Notes: a model not told the origin generated them from the sequence alone. Counted from the stretch's first letter, positions 35,964 through 51,243 are shown. The stretch: DNA of 64,000 nt from Spirometra erinaceieuropaei (GCA_902702965.1 CACRXP010000071.1:848807-912806), one strand, 5' to 3'. Made by a program: numbers and translations.

Positions 35964-36480
35964 TTACTCTCCGGCCAAGAAGTTTCCCTGCAGGGACTTG
36001 AGGAAGCAGGGTGGAACACAGTGGCGCACCTTATCGCCAAATAAATTTGCCAAACATAGGTTAGCGGTCCTCGGGCGAGAGCGGAAGCGACGACGGTCGC
36101 GGCTAAAGGAACATCGAGGTGGTGGGTCGGTAACTCGGCGCAGCTGCAAAGCGGCACTAGTCGCCGACAATTCGACAATCTGTGTCTTGAGCTCGGCCGC
36201 CTCAGAGGCGGACGCAGTGAGGGGCTGCGAAACCTGAGCAGCCGTCGTGGATGACAAACGCTCAACCTGCATCATATGATCGGCCATTTCCGCTAGTTTT
36301 AAGGTGTCTGAATCATCTGAGTCTGAGGTCAATATTTTTTGCACTGATGTTGGCAGACCTTCTAAGAACACCTATTGAATGAATTTATCATCAACAGCCA
36401 TGTTCCCAACAAGAGAACGCATATTACGTAGGAGATCCAGCAGCTCGCGATCACCTAAAGCCTCTTCTTTTACGAGTGCG
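35964..36480 (-). pseudogene. Gag capsid end and decayed zinc knuckle
   Basis: LGDRELLDLLRNMRSLVG (about 36405-36460) and VFLEGLPTSVQKIL (about 36330-36371), separated by a stop, match the C-terminal capsid region of flatworm gypsy Gag. A basic SRDRRRF stretch and CLANLFGDKVRHCVPPC (about 36015-36065) follow. In related elements this last block is a Cys/His knuckle beginning C-W-Y-H. Here the W and H are gone. The N-terminal Gag is shortened or unrecognisable up to the 5' LTR. Confidence 0.75.
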
Positions 36481-36843
36481 TGGTAATGCTGGTGATCTGG
36501 CAGAGGTCAGGCGAGGAAATTCAGCCATTAGCTATGTATGGGGAACATCAGTCGGGGGATCATGAATAAATGTCTGCAGTTGGGAAAGAATAGTAGGAGG
36601 AAGAGCCTCTACCATTGTTTTAATACTTGCCGGCTTCTCGTGTCACCTTTGCAGAGCAAAACGTTGCCTCAGTACGGAAGAAATAAAATTCTAGCGCATA
36701 TTGCCAGAAGTTTGGGAGGGACAAGACAACTCCACTGAGAGGAGTAGCGGCATGGTGGTAGACAGAATCGATGCGAACGGACTACATACAGGCAACAAAT
36801 CACTGTTGTAGACGCAAAGGACACGACTGCCAATCTTAGACTA
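36481..36843 (-). other. 5' untranslated and lost Gag region of the gypsy element
   Basis: It lies between the gag remnant and the 5' LTR. I see weak traces of Gag only near 36500-36540. The sequence next to the LTR, TTGGCAGTCGTGTCC on the minus strand, starts with TGG as a tRNA primer site would, but I cannot match it to a tRNA. Confidence 0.4.
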
Positions 36844-37026
36844 TGGATATCAGGTCAAGGCAGGGGTAATAACAAAATGAATAATTAAATGTCAAACGAC
36901 CTGATATTCCGACACATGCCACGCGCGTCGCGTTGAGCCGAGTTCTTTCAGTTCAGATAATAAACCAGTAAGTTCAAGAGTGGTTAACAGATAGGTAAAT
37001 GCAAGATAGTCTGGCGCCTAGGCACA
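36844..37026 (-). repeat. 5' LTR of the gypsy element
   Basis: Partner of 33032-33213. The two LTRs differ at many positions, including the TATA-like site, which is disrupted here. Since LTRs are identical at insertion, the copy is old. Confidence 0.85.
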
Positions 37027-40000
37027 AACTCACATTTGTTACCGAGTAGGAATACATGTCATTGATTTTGCTAACTGCTATAGTTCGTTCTTCGATTGCA
37101 AATGCCCCGCTGAGCTGACAATTGTATCAAAAGATCGTTTTAATTTATGCATTGACGGAAAATTGAGTGCAAAAAATGCAATTTACCGTAAACTAAAGAG
37201 TCAGAGTGTTCGTTAAATAATGAGACTTATTACTATTTCAAACGGAATACTCATAAAGGTTAGGGATCAATAGGAACATACAAAACAAGAATTGCATACA
37301 GACGCCAGTGCAGAATTTTGGGGCAAAAAATAGCCCAGAACGACAAAGTACATTTTTGCGATCGAAGAAGCTTCTGCATTTTAAAACAAAAACATGCTCG
37401 TTTACATCCTCCACCTGACGTTTACACAGCAGAACGTCGATTGAAAGTAGGCGAAATTTTGTTTCGTAAAAGAGCTGGTTTAGACTATTGCTCCCACGAA
37501 AATTAATAGTATAGAAATTTGGTCAAATATAATGTAACTTTGATGCAAGCTTAACTTTACAAATATTTTGCTGCTAAAATTGCTTTAAAAATTATTTGCA
37601 GGAAAAGGGATATTTTGCGGAACGGGTTAGGTGGATGCGTAAAAAACAAAACGTTTTTTGGTGTCCCATGGTGGTCAACTCTTTTTCCTTCAGCGCATTA
37701 TATGTGATACGATGCACACTGTATGCGCAGTGGAGCAGTAATTTTTATTTTAATATGCGCTCACGTGAAAGTACAGACACGCACGTGTGTATTTCAGTTA
37801 GATGTGGCACCAACCATTGCCTTTGCGTTCACAGGCGGTTCCTTGGCATTTTATTCGGAGAGTGGAAGTGAAATAAATGACACACAAATCTGCTTCCGTT
37901 TGATTAATTTTAAAAGCCAGTCCCCGCTGTGCTCCTTCCAGCACGGCGTTTGTCTCTGTGGCCTTTGAAGGACCAACTTGTTTCTAGGCAACGATTCGTC
38001 AAGTTTCTTTTTTGTTGCACTTTTGGGTCTTGATACACCATCCCCTCGGTTTTACCATGTTTTATTTATTGTCGGTGTAACAAGCACTTTATTGCTAATG
38101 TCACATAGATTTCTATACTTGAGATAAGGATCGGTTAATCATTCAGCCACAGCGCGGGCACAGGGAAAGACTGGAATATGCAAATTCTGGCAGCAAGACA
38201 TTTCGTGAGCTTAATCAAAAATCAAGGAGCTTTTAATTATCTTCTTCAGTTGACTGATATTTGTGTCGTACTACATCTTGTTTGAAACAAGTGACCCAAG
38301 TCCCAACAACAAAGCTTTTCTACTCAAATCATTTACCTTAAAACAGGAGGCAATGATACCTTGTACCGAGCAAAATTGTCGATTTTAATTTCTCGGCATA
38401 TTTAAGGCTCCTTTTAATTTAGAAACAAGAACAAAGATTGATGACTTTGTTAATTTCATATCGCATCCTAGGCGCAACTTACGCTAGGAAGGGCCCTGAT
38501 TTTCAATCGCTCCAGTCAATCAATCTTGCGTATCTAAAAACCTGTTTTTTTCCAAACTTCATGAGTTTTGTTCTTTTATCATCCATTGTTCTTTTTACAT
38601 GCCAGAGAGGATTCCATCTGATTAGCTAATTGCAACGGAATTTCTGAGTGTTGTATCTAGTCTCTGTTTCTGGCGACAACAGACAGTAGGCAAACAACTG
38701 ATATTAAGTATTTCGGCAGAATTTGCCGCCTTTAGCAAGTCTGTTGCTATTTGAAACATTTGCGACAAAAGTTGACATGGACCATCTGTCAGGATAATAT
38801 TTTTCTTTACTCACAAAATCAGCTACAAAGTGGTTTGAGCATCCTGCCTTCGATAAAACTTCAGCCGACTTCTGGGCAAATGTGCCGATAACCGTCATTT
38901 TGATGAGGAAAGCTCTTGCATGCTACTTGGGCTCTTTGACAAACTGTCCCAAAATACTGGTGTACGCCTGATGGCAAAGGAGGGGAAACAAAAAAATCAG
39001 ATACATTTTCAGACTACTGGGTCAGTACTCCTTAAATACTACAGATGGTGCTCTTAAAACACTACTAACACATTACTGTTCATAGGACAAAATATGGAGT
39101 TAGAAAATGCACGAATGCTGCCAGATGTCAAATAACAGAGGATATTGCATTTTTACTTGTCAACAGCATTTCGTAACGCGCCAAATATTGAGGGTTAAAG
39201 TTCGTAATTTTAAGTGTTTATCGCGTTTCCTTCTAATTTTGCGGCTAATATAAACAAGAAATGCTTTGTGGACTTTTACACCTAAACGACTTTTTTTCAT
39301 CCCTGAGGAATTTCGAATGTCTGACGAGGTATTTTCATTCTCTAATTAGTCATGATCTTAAAGACAGAAAATGAGCTCACTTCTGATTTACTCAGTCAAC
39401 GCGAAAATCGTCTAAATGTGATTTTGGCAGCACATCGCAGGGCCACCCACGAATTTTCACTCTATCGGCATCTTCGACAAAATCGTTTTTAAAAAGTGCG
39501 CCACAAGTAACAACAAAGTAATGGAAATGAAAATGGGATTGAACTTCACGAGCGCAATTAGGTTTTCGGACGCTCAAAGGGACTTAAAATATCAGTTGGA
39601 AAACGGATTTTTGAGCTTTCAAAAATTTAGTAAATTTGTTATTTATTTCAAGCATTACGCTCAACAATGTTAAGGATATTCAATAAAGTAACATGGATTA
39701 TTGATTTTTTTTTCCAAAACTGGCCTTTCGTCTTCTGTAGTCGTTTGTCTCCCCAGTTGGTGAGTAATTTGCGACCACAACCTGTTTGTGGTGATTTCCT
39801 GTCTGCCGACGGAAAATAAGTTGAAGATTAGGCTCTTTGAAATAACAACTGGATAGTTTTAGAAAAAACCTACTTATTTTTTGGTGGTTAACTAGATTTA
39901 TTAGGTCACCTTCCCAATTTTAAGACCACAACAATACAATCAATTTTTATTGCGCACAAAGAGAGTTTGTGGCACTGCTACGGATTGAGTATCTTAACTA

Positions 40001-40184
40001 ACTCATGAAGTGCACTAAAGTTAGGGCAAAGTCTAACGAAACGAAACCCGGACAAATACATCGATATAAACACCAAAGTAATGAAAAGCAGCCCTCATTT
40101 AAGTTAACATGTCACGGAAATATTTGAGATGATATTGCAGTTAGTTGGAAATAACAGTTTTCAGCCAGATGTTGTTATGCAGCC
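37027..40184. other. Unassigned AT-rich DNA
   Basis: Frames reach about 91 codons without recognisable features. I see no repeat shared with other parts of the window. Confidence 0.4.
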
Positions 40185-40253
40185 CCACCTGAAGTAAACA
40201 AACCCCGTCACCTCTAATACGGGGCCGGTGGTAACAGGGGTTTTTACAGGTGG
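40185..40253. other. Nested hairpin structure
   Basis: CCACCTG (40185-40191) pairs with CAGGTGG (40247-40253), extended by GTAAA with TTTAC. Inside, CCCCGT (40203-40208) pairs with ACGGGG (40219-40224). An alternative ACCCC/GGGGT pairing competes with the inner stem. Its function is unknown. Confidence 0.5.
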
Positions 40254-40349
40254 AGCCGGAGAACGCACAGGCGACGAGGTCAAATAGTTGCATGCAAAGG
40301 AAAAGCTATTGGGAGTGCGCGACTGTACTTTCAATGGTTCAGAAATAGT

Positions 40350-40410
40350 TGCCCTAACTCTGAATCCTAGCCTCCAACCCCACCCCTAACCCATAAACCC
40401 AACACCAACA
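40350..40410 (-). repeat. Short CCCTAA-like stretch
   Basis: C-rich imperfect units (CTAACTCTG, CCACCCCTAACCCATAAACC) resemble the complement of the degenerate telomere-like blocks at 22680-23010 and 51505-51640. Confidence 0.45.
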
Positions 40411-42292
40411 GTATTGTGTCCATTAGTTGAGGCTACATAACCACAGCTTATCCAGTTTTCTTAAGAAGTGCCGGAACTTTAAAGGCACAAAAGCTCTGAC
40501 TGAATGCGCAAACCCAACTATCACGGGCGCGTAAAATATTTTCACGCAAAAAGTAACTAAATGAGACATCATAAGTTCAGGAACGCTGCGCAGTTGTCTT
40601 TTTTCACCGTTTCCACTGTAATATCTTGGATCATTTGAGCCACATTAGGAATGACAGTCAGTCAACTGTGTACTGTTTCACTAAGGTTCCGAAAGAAATT
40701 TGCGCGAATATGATGCAAATTTGCCGTTCTTGCACTGCTCAAGATATGATTAATGAAACCAAAGATGATCCTGCTTGATTTCGCTGCATAGGAATAAAAG
40801 TTTCGTTAACGCCATATGATCTGGGTTCGGTCAGTCAATAGAAAGTGGAACAACACCAAAAGATGCAGGTATTAGCACACTCTTTTCTGTGTAACAAGAG
40901 AACTTTTGTCTTACACGCTTATGATGCGGTTTCTGGCGACAGTGGTTTTCACTGATTTTTAGAGTGAACTTGAAGTATCAGTTTTCCGCATTTTCAATCA
41001 ACTGCCTGAAATGGTGCGTTCTTTATCCTGCCCGTCAAAATTTTCCACATACTATGATTTCGAAAGCGGATATCGAAGTAGTGAGTTCCTGTGCGTTCTT
41101 CTCCATATAAAATATTTGAATGGATACATGGATAGATTTATTTGTAAACTCACCCAGACTTGAAAACACATCATCAAAAAATGTGTGCCTACAATGGAAG
41201 TCTCTACGGAATATATTTTTAATCTGTAAAAGACTTCCTGCAATACGTTGGCTCTCCAAAGTGGTTTAATAAGGCGTTTTATTTAAGCATATCCTAGAAG
41301 TCTACGTTCGTTTAAAATAAAATCAAGAGGAAATTTTCCCGTCTGGTCCGACTATTTGATTCCATGAAAAATGCTGGTAATTCCTCCGTGCAAAATAAAG
41401 TTCTTACTTTTCGCATTAAACTCAAGCTACATTCGTTACCTTTGCCCACTCTTACGTTGCTGTTATAAATGCTCTCATAAGGACCAATTGAATACTAAAT
41501 ATTGCTTAAATTAAAAGTGGCCTGCATGTTTTGGCCACAAATTACGCACTAAGAGAAAATAGGTCGCATAAAAACTATTTTTCCTGTAATTTTTTGAATA
41601 ATTTGCGCAGTTTAGTGTACCAACTGATGCATTTTTCATCCCTCAGCATAACATCATGGAAGGCCTAGCCCTTCCTATTCAAGCAGCTGACTGCAATTCA
41701 GGCCTTATGGCAAGTCAATTTCTGCACAACATCAGAACCTGTACAAATACGAGGGTTTAGCAGCATCACAACGGGAGGGCGTCGAGAGTTCATGGACCAA
41801 ATTCTGCAGACCTCTCAAAAACGTATTTGTCCTAAGACTATATTTGCGTAAATGCTAATAGATGCTTTCATTTCAGAACATGGGATGTCACTGCAAATGC
41901 TTCGGAGAATGACCCATCTCCCGCGATGCGCACCATATCTCCGCAGTCAAACTGTCTGACTATCGCCGTGAATCGCTGTGGGCATGATTTACCAAAACTC
42001 ATCAAGAACCATTACGCCAAGGGTCTTTCTCCGCTTTATAGGGGTTGTGCAGAGACTGGCCTGCATCACGTGGAACTTTTGTAACAGCTGGAAGGTTGAG
42101 GAGATCACACATGTGATTCGGCGATATGTGTAGGACAGCAAGGAGAAAACCTTGATCACCGAGTCTTTACAGCCGGGTCAAAATAACTTACTCGAAATCT
42201 GCCAAAATATCCATTAGATAACGTGAGCCTGGCAGTCGACTGATAAGTCAGCTAACTGTATTAGATTTTGGGGATTCCATGCGTTTCAATAG
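40411..42292. other. Unassigned DNA
   Basis: No domain is recognised. Frames stay below 75 codons. Confidence 0.4.
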
Positions 42293-42455
42293 GCTGGGCA
42301 GGTAACTTGACGCAAATGTGATTAAACGTACGTCTCTAGGTGGAACCTCGTAGCTCAGAAGACTAGAGCATTGATTGCACTTAGCCCTTCCTGTCGCTGT
42401 GTAGGTCCGGATCCTACCAAGGCCGTCTAAATTTTCACAAATGAGTCAGAATAAA
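42293..42455 (+). repeat. tRNA-like repeat, copy 1
   Basis: It shares with the copies near 51000 and 51244: GGTAACTTGAC, AAATGTGATTAAAC, the box A-like CGTAGCTCAGAAGACTAGAG, the box B-like GGTCCGGATCCTACC, then TTTTCACA and GTCAGAATAA. It is the most diverged of the three. Confidence 0.7.
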
Positions 42456-45400
42456 TGAATTTGCAGATATCACAAGCTATTTGATATCTGAGTGTATTCT
42501 TGTTCAGTGGCTACTTACAGCTCAGAACCTGCTGTTGGCTTAGTAATATGGCCTTTATTTTTAAGCATCCTTATAAAAATATTTGAGGGAGGTGGGAGGT
42601 ATTCTTTTAAACCCTCTTATCTAATCCACTTGGAAGGCTTTGGAAAGCTCTCAGAAAAGTAGGTGATCATAACACGATAGTTACTTGGAAGCGTCTCACC
42701 TTCAAAGATTTTTGGCGCAACGGGGCGAGTATAACCCGCGATCTGATTTGTGAACGCCCTCTTATGGTAGCAAATACTCTTAATTTCATGCAAAAAGACA
42801 ACAGAGTCATCGTCCATCGGTGGGGCGCTGAAAGTAACGCTTAGTCGTCAAGGTATTCGAGTTTGAATTTCAGCTAACTCAACCCTGTACTACGTACGGC
42901 TGGCTGACAATGACTAACAGAACATTAGTTGTCGTCCTAGTCTCAATTTTTATGCACGCATTCATTCCTGCATATAAAAGTGTGAATATAAGTCTGTGCC
43001 CCTTGAATGTAAAAAAGGCGAATTCTTTTGCAACAGAATACGGAAAGGAGACTGCTGTGTTCAGCCATCGTTGGAAGGAAATTTGAACTTCCCTGGTGTT
43101 TATTTCCAGCATTTCCTTTATGAACTGATATACCTACTGAGTGAGTCCTCGTTTGAAATAATCTTTCTGAGCTATTTAAATATCTGACCATTTATTTGGC
43201 CCAAGGCCGTCCTCCGGTCACGCCACTTGTTCAAAATCTTGCGTTGTTTGCCAGATTTGATGCAACGTTTGCTATTTTGGCGAGACTGACGCGCATGTCC
43301 AGACGGTAATGCATAAAAACAAAATTGCTTTTAACTGAAACGAAAAACTGTCCCCGGCGACCGGTCACTCATCCTCTTCGGGACGTAATTTTGTTTTCGA
43401 AAGCACAGTGGTTTTGAATTGGCCTAACTGTCTGAATTTTCGTCGGCTACAGGAAGCGTCGCATTCAGATTTGGACTTATTCAGCAGGTATATCAGGCTG
43501 CCACCCACGCAACAAACATGCTCGAGCGTCAATTCCGGCAAATAAGAAGCTGGATTTTACCTAAGATCCAAGCCTTCATCTATTCCTAATGACTGACTGC
43601 AGTAAGGGTTCTACACGTCAGAGAAATGCACTGTTTGATCCAGATGTCGTCCCTTCTTCAAATAAGTCCTGCGGAAATCGTTAAATGGATTCAGATGCTA
43701 TGTTCAACACTTCCGGAGAAAGTGGGGAAGATCGCGCTATTTTTACGCGAGATCAAGACGAGCAGCAAGCACTCGTTGGCCTAAAGACTAAATAATCATC
43801 ATTTGAGCTGCTGTTACATCTACTTAGCGCCTCAAGTTACTAGACGAACCAGTGTCAAGACCGTGCGAATTATAAATGTTGCACTCCCAAAGACATATCT
43901 TGTTTTAATATATCTACCCTCATATAGCAAATAATAAGCAACTCAAGATACACTTGTCAAAATCGCGTAAGTGCTAGAACAAGGTATTGAACTTTTTTCC
44001 GTAGCTTTATCAAGCTCATCCTCGAGGTATCTACAGCAACTTTCGAAAACAGCTGACTTTTTAAAATGCGCCTGAAGTCAGTACTTTACTGAAGTTCGTG
44101 CCAGTTATCGGTCGCTGTATGTCATCTCCTGACGAACCGCTGCGCCCACCAGTTTGCCGTAATGAAATGTATGCGGAAGCAATTTTGTTTTACGAACTAA
44201 CCGCTTTATATTGCAAACGGACACTGTCAGTTGCTACTCAGTTTAACAAAGACGTATTGCCCTAGCAATGAAAGTTACAAAAAAATGAATTACCTTTTAT
44301 ATTATTTCGTAAGCGGACACACTCTGAATTTTACACACCAACGCATGAATGAATCGATTCAAATAAGAGAAAATTGGTCATCCCAATCAGGGGCACCAGT
44401 CATAATTCTGAAGATTGTGTCACGACTCGTTAAAAAACCTCGAGGACAAATGTTGTTTAAATATGAAACATTATTGAGCTAGCTATTCATATCCTATAAG
44501 GGTCTGACGGCCTATTTCCGAAAGAAATCAGTCGTCTACGAAGTTTCTAGCAATTCCTGTGATGCGTTATATTGTGTCTACATCGAAATCTCTGCCTCTC
44601 TACGCCTATATGAACAAGGTTTGGCAGAAAATGAGCAATTTTACCTATGCCACGTAGTTGTAAATGTGTTTTTCCCAGGCTATACTTCGCAGTTTTTCTA
44701 TTCAGCTTTCAAAAAGTCGAACATTTCTTGAGGTCACGTATTTGGGAACATCTCATGCGCCACTTAGTTTATTGAGCTGCATTCAACTCGGAGAATAACG
44801 TAAGAGATGGTAGTCAGTCTAAACGGAGTAATAATCTCTAGCATCCGCCCAATTATGCAAACAGTCCAAAAGAAATAATTTTCGGAGGATATAAAAAACT
44901 GGTAATTAATCTGCATTTGACGATGCCCTTAGCAAACGTTATCGAAAATGCAGTTTTTTTATCTTCTTTGAGAACTCTCTGGCACCTTATACATATAGTT
45001 TCACAAAATTACGACCACGCCACATCCTTCTTTACTTCAACTGATCACCAACTTTTATAACCAGTTTAACAATTTCCCTGAGCAATTTGATTTATTCGAG
45101 AGCCTCGTCTCACATTTTATTGTTCAAAAATGTTAACTGATCTAGTTTTATCATATATTTCAAGCATCGAAAGTTTCCCTTTGACAAACTGTGGGAGGAA
45201 TTTGTACAGAGATTTCTGACACTTTCAAAGCAGCTAGCTTTTCCACACGGCTGTCATGATCTAAAAATCATACTGAAGTCTTTTTTCACGGTCCAACTTT
45301 ATCAAAGTGAACTGGAGGGCTACTTGCGCGCAACTATAAATAACAGACTGACCTTTGAAAGGAAATTTAATCTCTATTCACTTCTACCACTGAGAGACAA

Positions 45401-45699
45401 ACCTCCGCGTGACATTTCAACATTTAAAAAGGGCATCTAGCATCTCCTGTCTTGTGCAGTGAAACACAATCAAAAGCATCCTACACTTATGGATATTCAT
45501 GCCTATTTGTAATCCCCTCTAGTATCCTCTTCTCCCCCTATCCTGATGCGCCTGGACTCTCAATTTCCGAAACGGAGGACTTAGATCAACGTTCACATAC
45601 AAAGTATATCGGCACCTCAATACCACAGTTGTCGGGACATGCTTTAATTAGACTTGCAGCATCCAAAAGACCGTCTCGAGCGACTTCTTAAGCCAACAT
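42456..45699. other. Unassigned AT-rich DNA
   Basis: Frames reach about 83 codons with no recognisable domain. I see no shared repeat. Confidence 0.4.
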
Positions 45700-46060
45700 A
45701 CACCAGTGAATTCGTTCTGTACAGGAGTGTTCACCATAAAAACGTCGAGTAGTCTTCTCAGTCATACACTTCAATAGCGGAGAGGCAACGGCAGACAGCC
45801 ACCTGTTTAGAAGATGAAGATGCGATCACTGGGACTGTCCCAGTGATCGCATCTTCATCTTCTGAACTGCTACCTGGGACTCGCCTGTTCGCTTCTATCA
45901 GCAGCCACCTGCTTCTCTGCGTGAGCATGCAAGGACAACGTGCCGAGACTCCCCCAGCAAACGTCGGCAGTAAATGCTCCTGTGAGGGAATCATTCTGAC
46001 CACTAAGGCAAACACACTGCAGCTCACAAAATTAACTGCATCCGAATGATTTTGCACGGT
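45700..46060. mobile_element. Two Penelope-like tails joined tail-to-tail
   Basis: A perfect 27-bp inverted repeat (45809-45835 and 45837-45863, one central base) joins two copies of the tail module CCAGTGATCGCATCTTC. The same module follows the Penelope-like tail at 54396. On the plus side homology to 54396-54460 continues (CTGGGACTCGCCTGTTC). On both strands the frame reads VPVIASSSS. The left half is short and decays by about 45770. No RT or endonuclease is attached. Confidence 0.65.
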
Positions 46061-48030
<1,970 letters not shown>

Positions 48031-48596
48031 AGTGGAAAAAGGCCGACTTAACCATAATTTTAGGCTGGCGCTGGCAAGGAATAATAGGAATCTGGATTTG
48101 AGAACTTCTCTAATAAGAGCTTTGGGGACGTATGAAAATTAAGTATGAAGACCGGTTAACCAGGTAGGCAGATCACTGATTAAGGCCAACAAGTGAATAA
48201 GGAATTTTAACTTGTTTTTTTAGAACAGGAAATATAGTTTAGCTGGTAGTTTATAATGATACTCCTCCCTCGTTTAAACTACTTATAAGGCGAAACTTTT
48301 TCGGCCTCCCTGAAAATTCCTGTAAAAATTTCCTATATCTCAGACGCAAATTTGCTTGAAACTGTAGCAAAAGCCGCCATCGGGCGGATGGATCGGCGTA
48401 GAAAAGGCTCCCGCCGCATCTAATTCTTTCTACCCCTCCCCAGTCCTTTCATCGTGCATTAGCCGAAAGATGAGGTCAATACGACTGGAGACGGGCGTAG
48501 GCACCTAGCACGGTGTCCCATTCACGAGCATCAAGAGTCCGTTTCCTTCTCCCGCAAACACAAACAAATCACTAAAACCTTGGGTTTTTTATTGAG
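48031..48596. other. Unassigned DNA
   Basis: AT-rich to 48350, then GC-richer. No domain is recognised. Confidence 0.4.
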
Positions 48597-48743
48597 GAGC
48601 CTTGCATTGATGGCCACGATGCAATGCAGGCTCTTCTAACTGGTTCTCATCCCCAGAGGAGAACCGAGCCTCTACGGCAGATGGCAAGTTTTTAAAGCAA
48701 AACCTTAGGAGGATCAAGTGATTTTTGCTTGTACCAGATCCTC
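48597..48743. other. Cluster of three hairpins
   Basis: GAGCCTTGCATTG with CAATGCAGGCTC (48597-48633, one bulge); GGTTCTC with GAGAACC (48642-48665); and GAGGATC with GATCCTC (48709-48743). Three stems of 7-12 bp within 150 bp are more than expected in ordinary sequence. It could be a structured RNA or part of an unrecognised repeat. Confidence 0.45.
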
Positions 48744-50989
48744 TACTGGAGGGTAATTAAGCACCCCATGGGTTTTACGCACTCCCGCCCCTCCTGCCTC
48801 TGTTATTTCTAAGTCGAGCAGATCGACGAGGAGATCGCAAGTAGCGAATAGCGTGACAAAATGCGCCCGTCCAATGTGTGCCACATAGTTATTTGCCTGC
48901 GGCCTGAGTGAGCTTCATCAGCCTACCAAAAGCAGCGAGACCAAAAACCCCTCGATCGACAGAAAATGCTACTAGGAAATTATATATACTCCTCTTTGTT
49001 TCATCAGCATATAAACCAACTCGATTTCCCTTCATGTAGGTGATATTCGACGTCCGAAGTCAGACGCATTCTGCAGAGGATGAAAAGGATTTCTTTAACC
49101 AACATGAGACCAAATTAGGCCAAAGATCATATTCGTGCGTCTCAAGGAGAAGGACCTCGAAAGGTAAAAAATTTCAAGATTGAAGCTTTTATGAGACTTC
49201 TTGGCATCTGCGAACGATCCTTCTTGACATCCCTTGATTGAAAATATGGGCGGGCAAAAGATATTCCGATAAGATTGCACGTGATTTTAAGAGCAACCAC
49301 AGCAAGCCTGTTAGCTTTGCTGATCACTTTCCGAAGTCCTTGACGCCTGCAGCAAATCGAGTATTACGCTTGACAACAACGCGAATCAAGATGAGGCTTT
49401 CGACTGTCTACACTTCATATTTCGCGGGCAAAAATAAAATAGTTTATTGTGTTTTCAGATGAAAATAATTATAGAAAAGCGAAAATATCGTCGCATATCT
49501 ATCAACAGCAGAGGTCGCCGCACTCATAGCAAATGCGTGGCTGAATTTCCCACAGACGAATTGTCCATTGCTTCAATTTCCTCACTTTTGTTGATTATTG
49601 GCGCGATAAGTACTCAGACATCTGCCTCATCGACACCGTCGCTAAAATCACTGTTTGCCCGCTCCCCACCCTCTCTGCGCGGCTAACTACTGTGCTTGGG
49701 CAAACCCCTGGAACCGAGTGTGGAGAGGGAGGTAATTGGGCTTGTTAATTCATCGATGACGGAGAACCCCAATTGTTACATCTTACGGAAAATTCGACCT
49801 CATAGTACTTAAAATGAATCATCCGTCCCGTCGAATGAACCGCGAATCGACAGCCGACATCGTTTATTCTTAATGCTGTTCTATGCTCGGCCATAAGAGT
49901 CCATGGTAGTCTCACAGTTCTTCCGGTATAATTGCTCTCTGGGTAACTTCATCAGATCCATTAAACGACTCCAGACGTTTCCTGTTGTGGCGCTGGGTCT
50001 CTCAGCCTCTGTGTATAATCGCCATTCCAAGTGATGTAAGAAAACGGCTGATGGCTTCCGAGGCGTTCTTGACGCATAGAGGGGCTTAACAAAATTTGGG
50101 ATCAGTGTGATTTAGTCTTTTGCCTCGTTGACGCATTCCCAGGTTCACGAAGGTGTGCAGGTAGCCATTTCGCTCTGAGCACCAATCGAAGGCATCGTAA
50201 TTTGGAAACTCTGTTTTCAGCTTGATTGCCGTGTGTTTCAACCTACCGGTACAGTGCCATTGCGCAACGGCTTTTGTGGCTGATTAGGTGCTTACTGTCG
50301 AAGCTCAGTACTGGAGTTTTATTTGTCGCTTTCCTGAACACTTTAGTTTTCAGACCAATGCAATAAACAATCTAGTACCAGTGCCGTTAAGTCAAACTGT
50401 TAGCCAGTTAACGCCCCGATAACGGACACGAGAGATAAAATTGCGGCAAGTAACGACTCGACTGTAAATAACCAAGTCATTATCGCATCACCTGCAACCC
50501 TCTGAAATTAACGCGCGGGCTGACAACTTTGATAAGTATGAGTTGGCATAGCCATTTCATCCTATAACTACTCCAACGTCTGCGCAAATACCTTCTCCGA
50601 TGCAGTGTTGAATGATGAGTTGGAGGGGGAACTGGAGACGTTTGCGGAAAAAAAAGTCCCTCCAAAGAACATCTCGCCTTCTTTTCAGTCCTAAGTGTCA
50701 TCCTCGATAAGGTTCTTTGTGGTCTTCAAGCTTTAGGCAAAACTTCGGCAGCATAATTGGCAGCCTAGTTTTCTTCCCCATTTAATGCCCATTAACACAC
50801 AAAGCAAATAGGAATTTGACCGGTTTACATCAATGGAAATGAACTGAGCTCTATGAACAGTAGATGTCGACATGCGGAGATTAATATCCAAGAGAAACTG
50901 TCAAAATACTGTTTCGTAAAAGTGTTGATGCTCTGAATTTTCTTCGGTTTGTCATTTTTCATAGATGTTTTGGCGGATTTTAAATTACT
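48744..50989. other. Unassigned DNA
   Basis: 49900-50700 has GC-richer stretches with short frames but no domain that I can name. The rest is AT-rich. Confidence 0.35.
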
Positions 50990-51150
50990 TATCCTGACCC
51001 AACTGTGGAAAACTCGGCGCCTCGGTGGGACGCGATCACACGACAGTAAGGGGAAGGCTTTAGTACAGCCAACGCTCTAACCACTTAAGCTTCAAGGTCC
51101 CGCCGGGCGACGCGAATTTAATCACATTTGGGTCAAGTTATCCCCCCCCC
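50990..51150 (-). repeat. tRNA-like repeat, copy 2 (inverted)
   Basis: Reverse complement of the copy at 51244. It has the longest anticodon/variable region (GTTGGCTGTACTAAAGCC then TTCCCC), a box A-like AGTGGTTAGAGCG, and CCCACCGAGGC. It ends in a C9-10 run at 51142-51151. It forms a head-to-head pair with copy 3, separated by about 90 bp. Confidence 0.75.
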
Positions 51151-51243
51151 CAACCTTCTGCGACGTCTGAAATTTACCAAATCTGATACAGTAAGTTAAC
51201 AGTCAAAACAGGATTTCCTAATAAATTCCAGACGGTACAGTAG

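Larger units (their letters stand above)
33032..37026 (-). mobile_element. Ty3/gypsy LTR retrotransposon, CsRn1-like, defective
   Basis: About 4.0 kb on the minus strand between two related ~182-bp LTRs. The gene order is 5' LTR, gag remnant, protease, RT, RNase H, partial integrase, 3' LTR, which is the Ty3/gypsy order. Protein similarity is closest in style to the CsRn1 group described from flatworms (the I-V-G-A-D-F-L-A-A-L-D-L-L-V-D protease end and the integrase end H-V-Y-L-R-x-D). LTR divergence, stops, frameshifts and an integrase deletion show a long-inactive copy. No clean target-site duplication is seen next to the LTRs. Confidence 0.9.
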
